57,569 nucleotides of DNA from Dyadobacter jiangsuensis (lineage in GTDB: Bacteria > Bacteroidota > Bacteroidia > Cytophagales > Spirosomataceae): positions 1 through 57,569 of the forward strand of contig NZ_PYAS01000027.1 in NCBI RefSeq assembly GCF_003014695.1. Reading direction: 5' to 3'. Of this stretch, positions 17,681-25,506 are shown one piece after another. Position 1 is the first letter of the stretch, and each line of letters starts with the position of its first letter. The translations under genes and the position numbers were made by a program. The notes beneath the pieces are model-generated. The model was given only the letters and a program-made list of their open reading frames with translations. It made no database searches and was not told the DNA's origin.

Positions 17681-18307
17681 TCATCCGCCCCTACCTTTGT
17701 ATTCGATAATCTTGGTATGAAACCGGCCGTTTCGAAAGCGCAGTGTATCTGGTAATGCATTGGACGATCGGGGTATCCGGGCGTTAGCCAATGTGAGTTG
17801 AAAGCTTCCTTTTATTTCCTTCGTCCCGCTGTTATAGCTGTCGATTTGAATGTAGTTATCCTCTGAGTCGACGAGATAGAAGGAGTCCCCTGCAACGTCG
17901 CCGTCGCTAAGTAGTTCAAACAATGCGGCCCTGGGTTTGTCGCTGGATTCGCAGCCCGCGTAGGAGTTGCATGATACAAGTTTATGCCGGCCTGTCTGCG
18001 GAGAAAATGGGATGTGTTGAAATAACAACTCCTGGCGATTGGCACCAGCGGACGTATAAAGTATCGAAGTTAACGCGTAGAAAACGCCTTTGGGTTCATC
18101 AGCATAAGTAGTGGATCCATGCGTAACCTGGTAGGCATTTTTATAGGTTGTGCTCCAATATACGCCATTCATTTCAGCTGTTAGGTAGCCCCAGTTTGGC
18201 AAGCGTGGGAGAGGTCCGGCGGTATCAATTATTGCGTCGACTATTTTACAACCAGCTAGCAGCATGACGATTCCAAGATATATATAAACAGTCCGTGAAC
18301 GTGTCAT
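17681..18307 (-). CDS. Hypothetical lipoprotein, tandem paralogue B
   Basis: Lipoprotein of 208 residues with lipobox LLAGC (Cys20), clearly homologous along its length to the next gene downstream. Shared blocks are GPLPRLPNWGYLTAE, NAYQVTHG, AGANRQELLFQ, IPFSPQTGRHKL, VDSEDNYIQIDSYN and an invariant stretch of about 38 residues starting EIKGSFQLTL. Divergence clusters around residues 110-140. Its ATG is only 8 bp after the stop codon of the zinc protease gene; those 8 bases read CCTCCTAA, resembling the anti-Shine-Dalgarno itself, so classical Shine-Dalgarno initiation is excluded and coupling to the upstream stop codon is likely. Function unknown. Confidence 0.8.
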   Translation of the reverse strand: MTRSRTVYIYLGIVMLLAGCKIVDAIIDTAGPLPRLPNWGYLTAEMNGVYWSTTYKNAYQVTHGSTTYADEPKGVFYALTSILYTSAGANRQELLFQHIPFSPQTGRHKLVSCNSYAGCESSDKPRAALFELLSDGDVAGDSFYLVDSEDNYIQIDSYNSGTKEIKGSFQLTLANARIPRSSNALPDTLRFRNGRFHTKIIEYKGRGG

Positions 18308-18315
18308 TTAGGAGG

Positions 18316-20184
18316 TTATTTTGTGATGATTACTCGGCAAGTTTCGATCCCCTGGCTAGTGAGGAGGCGAATGAAATAGGTACCAACTGGCAGATTTTTA
18401 CTTTTAACGCTGGCTGAATAGCGCCCTCTACGACTTATTGTCTTGTCGTCTTTCAGTATCTCAATGACCTTTCCTGACTGATCCAGCATATCTAGTTTGA
18501 CGTGCGTATCAGATTGAAGCTTGTAGGAAATGTTAATCCGATCATCTGCCGGATTAGGAGTTGCAATTAAACTGGGCAGCTCGCCTTGCAGTGCAATTGT
18601 GTCATGTCCTGCTGCTGAAACCTTGTACGGATTAGCAGGCAGCTGGGCCGTTACCGTAATGTAAGCTGTTGCAGATTGGCCGTTCGAAGTAACCGTTCCT
18701 TTCAGGTAGATCTTTTGACTTTGGGAGAAATACCACGTAAATATGTCCGACGTAGTATTGGATAGCGTGTAGTTGACTCCGTCGTAGCTGTATTGCCAGC
18801 TAAAAGTGTAGGGCGCAGAGCCGCAGCTATAATACAACTCATAGTTTTTCCCACCCGGGCTGCTTACCCATGTAGGGCCATCCACAAAAGCATTCAATGG
18901 ATTAGCAGGGTCTGGCCTGAATGCGCCCACGACCGGATGCGATTCAGTAATTCTTTGGGCATTATTTTCATCTGCTGTACCAGTGGCCCGCCCGCCAACC
19001 TGAATATTAGGATTTGAAAAGTTCAATAGCCTATTTTTAGCATGTTCATCGGTAATCCCGTTCCCGACCATTACCGTCCTGTCTACTGTAAATCCCAGGA
19101 ACTTTATCTTATATCCTTTGGCATAGGATGGTACAGCCGTATTGTCGTCGTCGTGGCGGCATCCATAAAGGTGTCCCACCTCATGAGCGAAGGTTTTACG
19201 AGAGGTTGCGCACCACAGTTCAACAATTGAATAGGCCTTGTCGATCTCGAGAGTCACAGTTCCAGAGATTCCTCTTACGTCCCCCCCACCGTAGTTACCA
19301 TCGGTCAACAATACTACGACATCAGCCTGATACTGATTCCTGAGATTTTTGGCGGTGGCGTTTTTGATTAGATCATCCCTATCACCGCCCATTGCGTTAG
19401 AGTGTTCAGTGAAGTTCAAAGGCGCTATCCCCGCTAGTACCAAAGCCGCAGCGCTCGTAATCCCACTATTATAAATACAACTGTTAAACTGCGAAATGGA
19501 CAGGTTTACGTGATCTGTAAGCGTCGTGATATTGCCTGCTAATGTAAGTGCTTTTGGCGTGTAGAGCACCAGTACCCGCGGATAAACCAATGCCTGGCAA
19601 GGCTGCATTTTTGCATTGGCATCGCCGCCTTGTTTTACAACCGGCTCCATTGCTGATGTTCGCAGGTTGTCGGGTTTTGACGTAGAAGAAGTCGTCATGC
19701 AACCAACATCCCAAGCCTTCTTCGGATCAATGATTTGCAAACAATATAGACCCGACGGTGCCGGAAATATCTCGTATACGCCCGCGGGTGTGGATATGTG
19801 TGCGCATACACGACCCGCTTTCGATATGACGATCACTGTTCCCCGGTCGTCGTCCGTTTTGCCGATCCATTCGTATTCATTAGCTGATTCGTATTGCACA
19901 TGGCTGGCGACGGCGGTAATGGTGGGGCCGTCGGGAATGTGGAGCGGCAGGATCCCATCCTTTTGCGAAGTGGCTAATGCATTGAGCGTGATAAAATGAT
20001 AGCCCGTAATGTCGGGATTCTTGCGCAGACGTTCGCGGTATGCAGCCATTTCCGGCGAATCGGGAACCTGGTCCGCAGATACGGATTGAATAAACGGCGT
20101 GTCCTGCGCTTGGAGGGAGAGGCCCACGCACGAGATGACCGCGAATATGCCTGTTTGGATGAAAGTGTAAAGTAATTTTCGCAT
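18316..20184 (-). CDS. Secreted reprolysin-like zinc metalloprotease with T9SS sorting domain
   Basis: Exported protease of 622 residues: signal peptide at about 1-27 (ending LSLQAQ), an N-terminal propeptide-like part to about 190, and a zincin catalytic domain at about 200-415. The motif HEVGHLYGCRHD has ligands His334, His338 and His344, catalytic Glu335, and the following Asp of the adamalysin/M72 pattern. A later block (NFSNPNIQVGG, then ATGTADENNA) matches M72/M12B-like bacterial proteases. Next come an Ig-like beta domain (about 420-510) and a C-terminal T9SS type-A sorting domain (PNPADDRINISY ... GTYFIRLL) that directs export and surface anchoring. It is first in an operon with two duplicated lipoproteins. 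The exact MEROPS family is not certain. Confidence 0.88.
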   Translation of the reverse strand: MRKLLYTFIQTGIFAVISCVGLSLQAQDTPFIQSVSADQVPDSPEMAAYRERLRKNPDITGYHFITLNALATSQKDGILPLHIPDGPTITAVASHVQYESANEYEWIGKTDDDRGTVIVISKAGRVCAHISTPAGVYEIFPAPSGLYCLQIIDPKKAWDVGCMTTSSTSKPDNLRTSAMEPVVKQGGDANAKMQPCQALVYPRVLVLYTPKALTLAGNITTLTDHVNLSISQFNSCIYNSGITSAAALVLAGIAPLNFTEHSNAMGGDRDDLIKNATAKNLRNQYQADVVVLLTDGNYGGGDVRGISGTVTLEIDKAYSIVELWCATSRKTFAHEVGHLYGCRHDDDNTAVPSYAKGYKIKFLGFTVDRTVMVGNGITDEHAKNRLLNFSNPNIQVGGRATGTADENNAQRITESHPVVGAFRPDPANPLNAFVDGPTWVSSPGGKNYELYYSCGSAPYTFSWQYSYDGVNYTLSNTTSDIFTWYFSQSQKIYLKGTVTSNGQSATAYITVTAQLPANPYKVSAAGHDTIALQGELPSLIATPNPADDRINISYKLQSDTHVKLDMLDQSGKVIEILKDDKTISRRGRYSASVKSKNLPVGTYFIRLLTSQGIETCRVIITK

Positions 20185-20385
20185 AGCAGAAATAGTTTAG
20201 ATAGAGCTTGTCGATGTAATTTTTTGACCGAAATGTTGCACTATTCCCGCTGCATGAAAAGCGTTTTGGCGATGAACCATCTTTCGGCTGCTCAATCCGG
20301 ATCAATGGCCAGAACCAATTATCAACAACATTTTTTCTCCAAACTTTTTCCCACAACTATTAGTAGACGAATTGTTGCGAAGGCT

Positions 20386-20393
20386 TATATTTG
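20386..20393 (+). promoter_or_regulatory. Candidate -7 box (TATATTTG) for the MarR gene
   Basis: Perfect TAnnTTTG 40 bp before the ATG at 20433. It overlaps the upstream in-frame TTG codon at 20391, which therefore cannot be the start if this promoter is used. Confidence 0.5.
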
Positions 20394-20432
20394 ATAATAC
20401 TCATCATTCCAATCCTATTTTACTTCCACATC

Positions 20433-20867
20433 ATGACACATCAGTCGGATCATCGTGCCTATTTTTTTAAGATAGATACGACTATCAAAAAGATTCGTAA
20501 TGCCCTGCAAAAGCAGCTGACGGAGGCGGGTTTTGACCTCACGGTCGATCAATGGGTGCTTATCGACCACATTTTCAGGAAGCAGGGGATCAGCCAGAAT
20601 GAGCTGGCGGAAATGACTTTCAAGGATCCTCCGACAGTGACGAGGATTATCGATTTGCTGGAAAAGAAAGGTTTGGTAGAACGCGGCCCGGCCGCTGGCG
20701 ACCGACGCAAATTCAACCTGTTTCTGACTAAAAACGGAGAGGCTATCTACAACCAGGCATTCCCGATCGTGGCCGACATCCGTCGCAAAGGCTGGGGCAG
20801 CCTGAGTGACTCCGATTACCAGCATTTCGTGCGGATCATGGATTCTATTTACCAAAATTTTACCTGA
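20433..20867 (+). CDS. MarR-family transcriptional regulator
   Basis: Winged-helix regulator of about 144 residues. The recognition part is visible as GISQNELAEMTFKDPPTVTRIIDLLEKKGLV followed by the wing with basic residues RGPAAGDRRKFNLFLT, where DRR is the typical wing-tip motif. MarR dimers usually repress efflux or stress genes and release DNA on binding small phenolic ligands; the ligand here is unknown. The SIMPL gene downstream is separated by a strong terminator, so its targets are probably elsewhere or its own promoter. Start chosen at ATG 20433, because an upstream extension would be hydrophobic and would begin inside the -7 box. Confidence 0.9.
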   Translation: MTHQSDHRAYFFKIDTTIKKIRNALQKQLTEAGFDLTVDQWVLIDHIFRKQGISQNELAEMTFKDPPTVTRIIDLLEKKGLVERGPAAGDRRKFNLFLTKNGEAIYNQAFPIVADIRRKGWGSLSDSDYQHFVRIMDSIYQNFT

Positions 20868-20892
20868 TTTGACAAAATTTTTACCAAGCCAT

Positions 20893-20938
20893 TAAGTGGA
20901 AGAATGACAGCTTTTTACGTCGTCCTTCCACTTTTTTT
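20893..20938 (+). terminator. Rho-independent terminator of the MarR gene
   Basis: AGTGGAAG (20895-20902) pairs with CTTCCACT (20925-20932), extended by further partial pairing inside, and is followed by six T. Confidence 0.85.
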
Positions 20939-21095
20939 GTGCAAAAGCGGAGTGTGATCGGAGCATTTGCATGAGCATCCGGTTAAACCTTTCGGCATGT
21001 TTTTGTATCTAAACCATAGAACGGTTCCGAAACCAACAGGTTTGAAGGGGCTGTTCAGGTTAATATCAGTTTCATTTATATCCATTTTTAAGGCC

Positions 21096-21827
21096 ATGAA
21101 AAAGTATTTTTTGCTCGGCGCTCTCATCACTTCATCACTTATTACTCCTGCGTTTTCACAAGTTAAAACAGAACAGCTAGTTCAGGTACCGAATATAGAA
21201 GTGGCGGGCTTCGCCGAAATGGAGGTCGTGCCCGACGAGATTTATTTCAACATCTCGCTTCGGGAATATTTCCAGGATGAGAAAAACCAGAAAGACAAGG
21301 TCAATATCTCCACGCTCGAAAAACAGCTGATCAAGGCTGTGGCCGATGCCGGTTTGCCGAAGGAAGCATTGTCGATCAGCGGAGTAGGAGGCTACCAGAA
21401 TTACGTGGACAAGAAGAAAAAGCCCGCTACATTCCTCGAAGCGAAGCAATATGAACTGAAAGTTTCGAGCGCGGAAAAACTGGATGGCATTTTGTCGAAG
21501 GTTGAAAGCCGTGGCGTTCAGTATGCGAACGTTGCGCGGGTAGACCACTCGAAACGCGAGGAGTTCAAGAAGCAGGTGAAAATCGATGCATTGAAAGCTG
21601 CCAAAGTGAAAGCGGAATACCTCGTGGCGTCGCTCGATCAAAAGCTGGGTAAGGTAATGTCTATCAAAGAATTGGACGAAAACCTTTATTTCCCGCAACC
21701 TGTATTTGCCAAAGCTAACGTACGTGCATTTGCAGCAGAAGCCGCGGATACCGTTCAGGACAGCGATGTGCAGTATCAGAAAATCAAGATCAGTTACCGT
21801 ATGCAGGCTGCATTTGAAATCAAATAG
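21096..21827 (+). CDS. SIMPL-domain (DUF541) exported protein
   Basis: Exported protein of about 243 residues. The signal peptide MKKYFLLGALITSSLITPAFSQ fits a start at 21096 and not the earlier in-frame codons at 20967, which would put 43 hydrophilic residues ahead of it. The SIMPL/DUF541 fold is indicated by GFAEMEVVPDEIYFNISL near the start, followed by long helices with DKVNISTLEKQL, and KISYRMQAAFEIK as the last strand. Members such as E. coli YggE are periplasmic oligomeric proteins tied to oxidative stress, with no defined enzyme activity. It is monocistronic, with a strong terminator at 21856-21890. Confidence 0.88.
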   Translation: MKKYFLLGALITSSLITPAFSQVKTEQLVQVPNIEVAGFAEMEVVPDEIYFNISLREYFQDEKNQKDKVNISTLEKQLIKAVADAGLPKEALSISGVGGYQNYVDKKKKPATFLEAKQYELKVSSAEKLDGILSKVESRGVQYANVARVDHSKREEFKKQVKIDALKAAKVKAEYLVASLDQKLGKVMSIKELDENLYFPQPVFAKANVRAFAAEAADTVQDSDVQYQKIKISYRMQAAFEIK

Positions 21828-21855
21828 GCTGTTTCACGCATAAACTCTCTATCAG

Positions 21856-21890
21856 GTGCCCGGTAAATAGCTTACCGGGCACAATTTTTT
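21856..21890 (+). terminator. Rho-independent terminator of the SIMPL gene
   Basis: Perfect 11-bp stem GTGCCCGGTAA/TTACCGGGCAC with a 5-nt loop, then AATTTTTT. Confidence 0.9.
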
Positions 21891-21987
21891 CGGTGTGATG
21901 TATCCGGATTTGTCAGTCCGTTCTTTTGTTGAGAATATTAGTTTCTTTAAATTGAATGTTCAATCTCAAACTAAGTAACTGGAAATC

Positions 21988-22317
21988 ATGAGCATTAACG
22001 CGAAACACCTGGCCACATTTATTTTGGGCGCCGCTGCGGGAGTGGCTGCCCACAAATACCTTCAGACCGAGGAGGGAGAGAAGCTTCTGGAAGACCTTAA
22101 AACAAAGGCTAACAACCTGAAAGCCGAAGCGGAAGGGGCCATCGATAAAGCTCCTGAGTATTTCGAGGAACTTAAAACGAAGGGTGCGGAGACGCTGAAA
22201 GGTAATTTTCCCGATGCGGAGGCATTTTTCAAAGATTTGTTCGAAAAGTTTAAGGGTACGAAAGGCACCGCTTCCACCGAAACGGATGTCACACCAACGC
22301 CGGATCCTATTTCCTGA
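21988..22317 (+). CDS. YtxH-like small protein with one N-terminal hydrophobic segment
   Basis: Protein of 109 residues. A Gly/Ala-rich hydrophobic stretch at about residues 8-22 (LATFILGAAAGVAAHKYL) resembles the YtxH/general-stress family. It is followed by a charged helical region with the LEDLKTKANNLKAEAEG heptad-like pattern and a short Thr/Pro-rich tail. Such proteins are small membrane-anchored helical proteins induced by stress in other phyla; the role here is unknown. A hairpin terminator follows at 22338-22372. Confidence 0.8.
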   Translation: MSINAKHLATFILGAAAGVAAHKYLQTEEGEKLLEDLKTKANNLKAEAEGAIDKAPEYFEELKTKGAETLKGNFPDAEAFFKDLFEKFKGTKGTASTETDVTPTPDPIS

Positions 22318-22337
22318 TATCACAGCACTCAATCCCT

Positions 22338-22372
22338 GCCGTAGAACGCTTTGAATGTTCTACGGCATTTTT
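22338..22372 (+). terminator. Rho-independent terminator of the YtxH-like gene
   Basis: Perfect 10-bp stem GCCGTAGAAC/GTTCTACGGC with a 9-nt loop, then ATTTTT. The T-tract overlaps the stop codon of the convergent nudK gene. Confidence 0.88.
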
Positions 22373-22958
22373 ATTGCCCTACCAATCCGTTAATCTGCGC
22401 ATATTGAATGAGCATGATGGTTTTGGCGTCGTTGATCGCTCCGTCGGCGACCATTTGAATAGCTTCTTTGAAAGGAATTTCCATCACCTCGATGTTCTCC
22501 TGCTCCGTCGCGCAGCCTCCGCCGTCGCTTACTTTCATATCGTCGGAATATTCGGCGACGAAGAAATAGAGGATCTCGGTAACGGAGCCGGGCGACATAT
22601 AAGCCTGGAATATTTTCTTTACCGAGCTCACCTTGTAGCCGGTTTCCTCTTCGGTTTCCCGCTTGATACACGCTTCCGGATTGTCTTTGTCAAGCAGGCC
22701 GGCGCAAGCCTCAATCATCATGCCGGTTTCATTGCCGTTGGTATAGGTAGGGAGGCGAAATTGCCTTGTAAGCACGACGGTTTGCTTCTCTTTGTTGTAC
22801 AGCAATATCACCGCGCCATTCCCGCGGTCGTAAGCTTCGCGCGCCTGGCGCTCCCACGAGCCGTCAGCACGCTGGTAGTCGAATGTGTATTTGCGAAGCG
22901 TATACCAATTATTGGAAAGCACTTCTTCGGAGGCAATTTTGACACGCGGATTAGCCAT
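22371..22958 (-). CDS. nudK: GDP-mannose pyrophosphatase NudK (Nudix hydrolase)
   Basis: Nudix hydrolase of 195 residues, the length of E. coli NudK (191). The Nudix box is AGLLDKDNPEACIKRETEEETGY, in which two extra residues sit between Gly and the first Glu, exactly as in NudK. NudK cleaves GDP-mannose to GMP and mannose-1-phosphate and so can tune nucleotide-sugar pools. A GDP-mannose dehydratase gene lies in the same window, but not adjacent. A well-formed promoter is visible at 22993-23023. The gene converges on the YtxH-like gene. Confidence 0.9.
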   Translation of the reverse strand: MANPRVKIASEEVLSNNWYTLRKYTFDYQRADGSWERQAREAYDRGNGAVILLYNKEKQTVVLTRQFRLPTYTNGNETGMMIEACAGLLDKDNPEACIKRETEEETGYKVSSVKKIFQAYMSPGSVTEILYFFVAEYSDDMKVSDGGGCATEQENIEVMEIPFKEAIQMVADGAINDAKTIMLIQYAQINGLVGQ

Positions 22959-22960
22959 TG

Positions 22961-23007
22961 ATCAAAAATGATTATTTGTGATTAATAATGATCAAAATTA
23001 ATCAAAA
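22961..23007. repeat. Three ATCAAAA direct repeats in the nudK promoter
   Basis: ATCAAAA occurs at 22961, 22991 and 23001, i.e. at spacings of 30 and 10 bp (whole helical turns). Two copies are preceded by TG (TGATCAAAA). They overlap the -7 box and the transcription start region of nudK, so they may be regulator sites. Confidence 0.45.
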
Positions 23008-23023
23008 CTTTTCTGTTGGCAAA
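22993..23023 (-). promoter_or_regulatory. nudK promoter (-33 TTTG, -7 TAATTTTG)
   Basis: On the minus strand, TTTG ends at 23020, a 19-nt spacer follows, then TAATTTTG at 23000-22993, a perfect TAnnTTTG. Start of transcription is expected near 22986, giving a leader of about 28 nt. Confidence 0.65.
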
Positions 23024-23092
23024 AAAGAATGAGCCTGTGGTGAATATTTAGCAATGCGGATTACTTTGCGGTTGTATCTCAACCGACGTTCC

Positions 23093-23599
23093 ATGAAACC
23101 TGTACCTTATTGGATTGAAAAGTACAATCTCCTGCCGCACCCGGAAGGCGGCTATTATGCGGAAACTTATCGGGCATCCAAAAGCATTCCGCACCAGGCG
23201 TTACCCGCGAGATTTGGGGGTGACAGGGCATTTTCCACCGGTATTTATTTTCTGCTCGAATCACACAATTTCTCCGCATTCCACCGTATCCAAGCCGATG
23301 AAATGTGGCATTTCTATGCCGGTGAAGCTTTGGAAGTGTTTGTGATTGATGAAAAAACAGGAGATTTGAGCACTATCAGGCTGGGTAATGATCCTGACAA
23401 TGGTGAAACTTTCCAGGCAGTGGTACCGGCTGGTGCGTGGTTTGCGTCACGCCCCGCGAGCGGGAGTACCTACGCGCTCGTGGGCTGCACAGTTGCGCCC
23501 GGGTTCGATTTCGCTGATTTTGAGATGGCAGGGTGCGAGGCATTATCCCAGGCCTACCCGCAGCATGCCGGACTGATCGCCGAACTTACGCGATGCTGA
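23093..23599 (+). CDS. Cupin-fold protein, DUF985 family
   Basis: Single-domain cupin of about 168 residues. The family opening LLPHPEGGYYAETYRAS, the ligand-pocket motifs FSAFHRIQADEMWHFYAGEAL and the second cupin motif VPAGAWFASR are all present, and the protein ends with the DFADFEMAG block. DUF985 proteins have a beta-barrel and bind small molecules or sugars, but no activity is established. The ATG at 23093 is preferred; an earlier ATG at 23054 would add 13 residues (ITLRLYLNRRS) not expected for the family. It converges on the gamma-glutamyltransferase gene with a 16-bp gap. Confidence 0.87.
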   Translation: MKPVPYWIEKYNLLPHPEGGYYAETYRASKSIPHQALPARFGGDRAFSTGIYFLLESHNFSAFHRIQADEMWHFYAGEALEVFVIDEKTGDLSTIRLGNDPDNGETFQAVVPAGAWFASRPASGSTYALVGCTVAPGFDFADFEMAGCEALSQAYPQHAGLIAELTRC

Positions 23600-23615
23600 C
23601 CAGTCCGGGAGAGCG

Positions 23616-25382
23616 TCAGTAGCCTACGCTTGTATCATCACCGCGAGGATCGGAGCCGCCTTCGAGGGAGCCGTCGGGCAGCACGAGTATGCAGTCCATC
23701 CGGCCGATGGAATTACGTTGCTGTTCGAGGATGTAGCCTTTGTCCTGCAACTTTTTAATGGCTTCGGCAGAGAATGCATTAGCCTCGAAAGTCGTTTTGT
23801 CGGGCAGCCACTGGTGGTGGAATTTCAACGCATTCACCGCCTGCTGCATGGTCATGCCGTGTTCCAGTACATTCAGGATGGTTTGGTAAACCGAGGTTAT
23901 GATGGTGGAGCCCCCCGGCGTTCCCACGACCATCAGCAGTTTTCCGTCTTTTTCGATGATCGTCGGTGTCATGGAAGAAAGCATCCGTTTGCCCGGCGCG
24001 ATTGCATTGGCTTTATTGCCGATCAGCCCATACATATTCGGGGCACCGGCTTTAATGCTGAAATCATCCATTTCATTATTCATGAAATAACCGCCGCCCT
24101 TCACGATTACGCGGCTGCCGTATCCGCCGTTCAGGGTAGTGGTGACCGACACCGCATTACCCTCCTTGTCTACCACCGAGAAGTGAGTCGTTTCGAGGCT
24201 TTCGTAGCCCGGGAGCACACCGCCATGGATATTTTTGCTGTCGGTAGCTCTGTCCCAGGAGAAATCGCTCCAACGTTTTTGCAGGTAATCCTTACTAATG
24301 AGGTCATTCACCGGCACTTTCACGAAATCGGGGTCGCCGAGGAACTTGGCGCGGTCGGCGTACACCCGGCGTTCAGCTTCAATCATAACCTGAATGGTCG
24401 AATCGCTGTGCCAGCCCCATTTGCGCAGCGGGTGCTGCTCGGTGAGCCGCATGAGTTGCAGCAATGCCACGCCACCGCTGGAAGGCGGGGCCATGGTGAT
24501 CACTTTATAACCTTTGTAGCCTTCGGTTATGGTTTCGCGCCATTGTGCATGGTAGTCGGCCAGGTCCTGCTTGCTGATAATACCTTCGCCATTCTTGTTA
24601 ATATCCTTTACGAGCTGCTTCGCCACTTTGCCGGCGTAGAACCCTTCGCGGCCTTTTTTCTGAATGCGTTTCAATACCTTCGCAAGGTCTTTCTGAACCA
24701 GCAAATCGCCCGCGGCCCAATCCTTGCCGGTAGGGTTGAGAAAGTAGGACGAGCCCGGATTGACAGCCAACAAATCGCTTTTGATCGAATTAAGGCTCCT
24801 TGCCTCCCGCTCGGTCAGTACCACGCCGTTTCGGGCAATATCGATGGCAGGTTGCAACACCTGTTTCCAGCTCAGTTTGCCATATTTTGCGTGGGCTTGC
24901 GCCATTCCATCTACGGATCCCGGCACACCCGACGCCAGCCGGCCCAGCGTGCTGGATTTGGGAATGATATTGCCGTCCTTATCAAGGTACATGTCGGCAT
25001 GGCCTTTTCCGGGTGCTTTCTCGCGAAAATCGATGCTATAACTTTTGCCGTTTTTATCCCGTAAAACCAGAAATCCGCCGCCGCCGATATTGCCCGCCGA
25101 TGGGTGTACCACCGCCAGCGCAAATTGCACGGCTACCGCAGCGTCCACTGCATTACCTCCTGCTTTCAGAATATCCACGCCCACTTGTGAAGCCACCGGA
25201 TGCGCCGAGGCGACCATGCCGTTTTGTGCGACGACGCCTTTGCGATCGCTGAAAAATGGTTTCTGATTGGGGTCGTCGGAAAGGAATTGATAGAAGCCGG
25301 TAGATTCCTGAACGGGTTTCTGGGCGTAAGAAATGCCGGAAAGCGAGCCGGCGAGCAGCATTAGGGTATAGCGTAATTTCAT
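23616..25382 (-). CDS. ggt: Gamma-glutamyltransferase
   Basis: N-terminal nucleophile hydrolase made as a 588-residue proenzyme with a signal peptide (MKLRYTLMLLAGSLSGISYAQ). It cleaves itself before Thr398 in LETTHFSVVD; that Thr is the catalytic nucleophile of the small subunit. Other family marks are SAHPVASQVGVDILKAGGNAVDAAVA near residue 58, IGGGGFLVLR, FREKAP (Arg binding the alpha-carboxylate), and GSRVIVKGGGYFMNNEMDDF. It degrades glutathione and other gamma-glutamyl compounds in the periplasm. It is monocistronic and divergent from the MacB-like permease gene. Confidence 0.95.
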   Translation of the reverse strand: MKLRYTLMLLAGSLSGISYAQKPVQESTGFYQFLSDDPNQKPFFSDRKGVVAQNGMVASAHPVASQVGVDILKAGGNAVDAAVAVQFALAVVHPSAGNIGGGGFLVLRDKNGKSYSIDFREKAPGKGHADMYLDKDGNIIPKSSTLGRLASGVPGSVDGMAQAHAKYGKLSWKQVLQPAIDIARNGVVLTEREARSLNSIKSDLLAVNPGSSYFLNPTGKDWAAGDLLVQKDLAKVLKRIQKKGREGFYAGKVAKQLVKDINKNGEGIISKQDLADYHAQWRETITEGYKGYKVITMAPPSSGGVALLQLMRLTEQHPLRKWGWHSDSTIQVMIEAERRVYADRAKFLGDPDFVKVPVNDLISKDYLQKRWSDFSWDRATDSKNIHGGVLPGYESLETTHFSVVDKEGNAVSVTTTLNGGYGSRVIVKGGGYFMNNEMDDFSIKAGAPNMYGLIGNKANAIAPGKRMLSSMTPTIIEKDGKLLMVVGTPGGSTIITSVYQTILNVLEHGMTMQQAVNALKFHHQWLPDKTTFEANAFSAEAIKKLQDKGYILEQQRNSIGRMDCILVLPDGSLEGGSDPRGDDTSVGY

Positions 25383-25506
25383 ATAGGAGTGTCAGGTTAA
25401 TGTTGTAATTTATTAAATCGAACCCTTTTTCTTACCTTTTATACCAATTTATTTCGATGCATTGGGGCGATGCGCTAACTTTTGAATTCAAATTGTCCGT
25501 AACGTC

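Larger units (their letters stand above)
17015..18307 (-). repeat. Tandem gene duplication, about 627-bp units with 666-bp period
   Basis: The two lipoprotein genes are equal in length (208 codons), in direct orientation, and offset by exactly 666 bp. DNA identity is highest at the 3' ends (17060-17145 versus 17726-17811 differ at only a few bases), and lowest in the middle. A recent duplication with later gene conversion of the 3' part would explain this. Confidence 0.8.

Noticed and set aside
23718..25064. 448-aa open frame antisense to ggt
   Set aside because: Shadow of the GC-biased third codon positions of ggt; Phe/His-rich with no motif.
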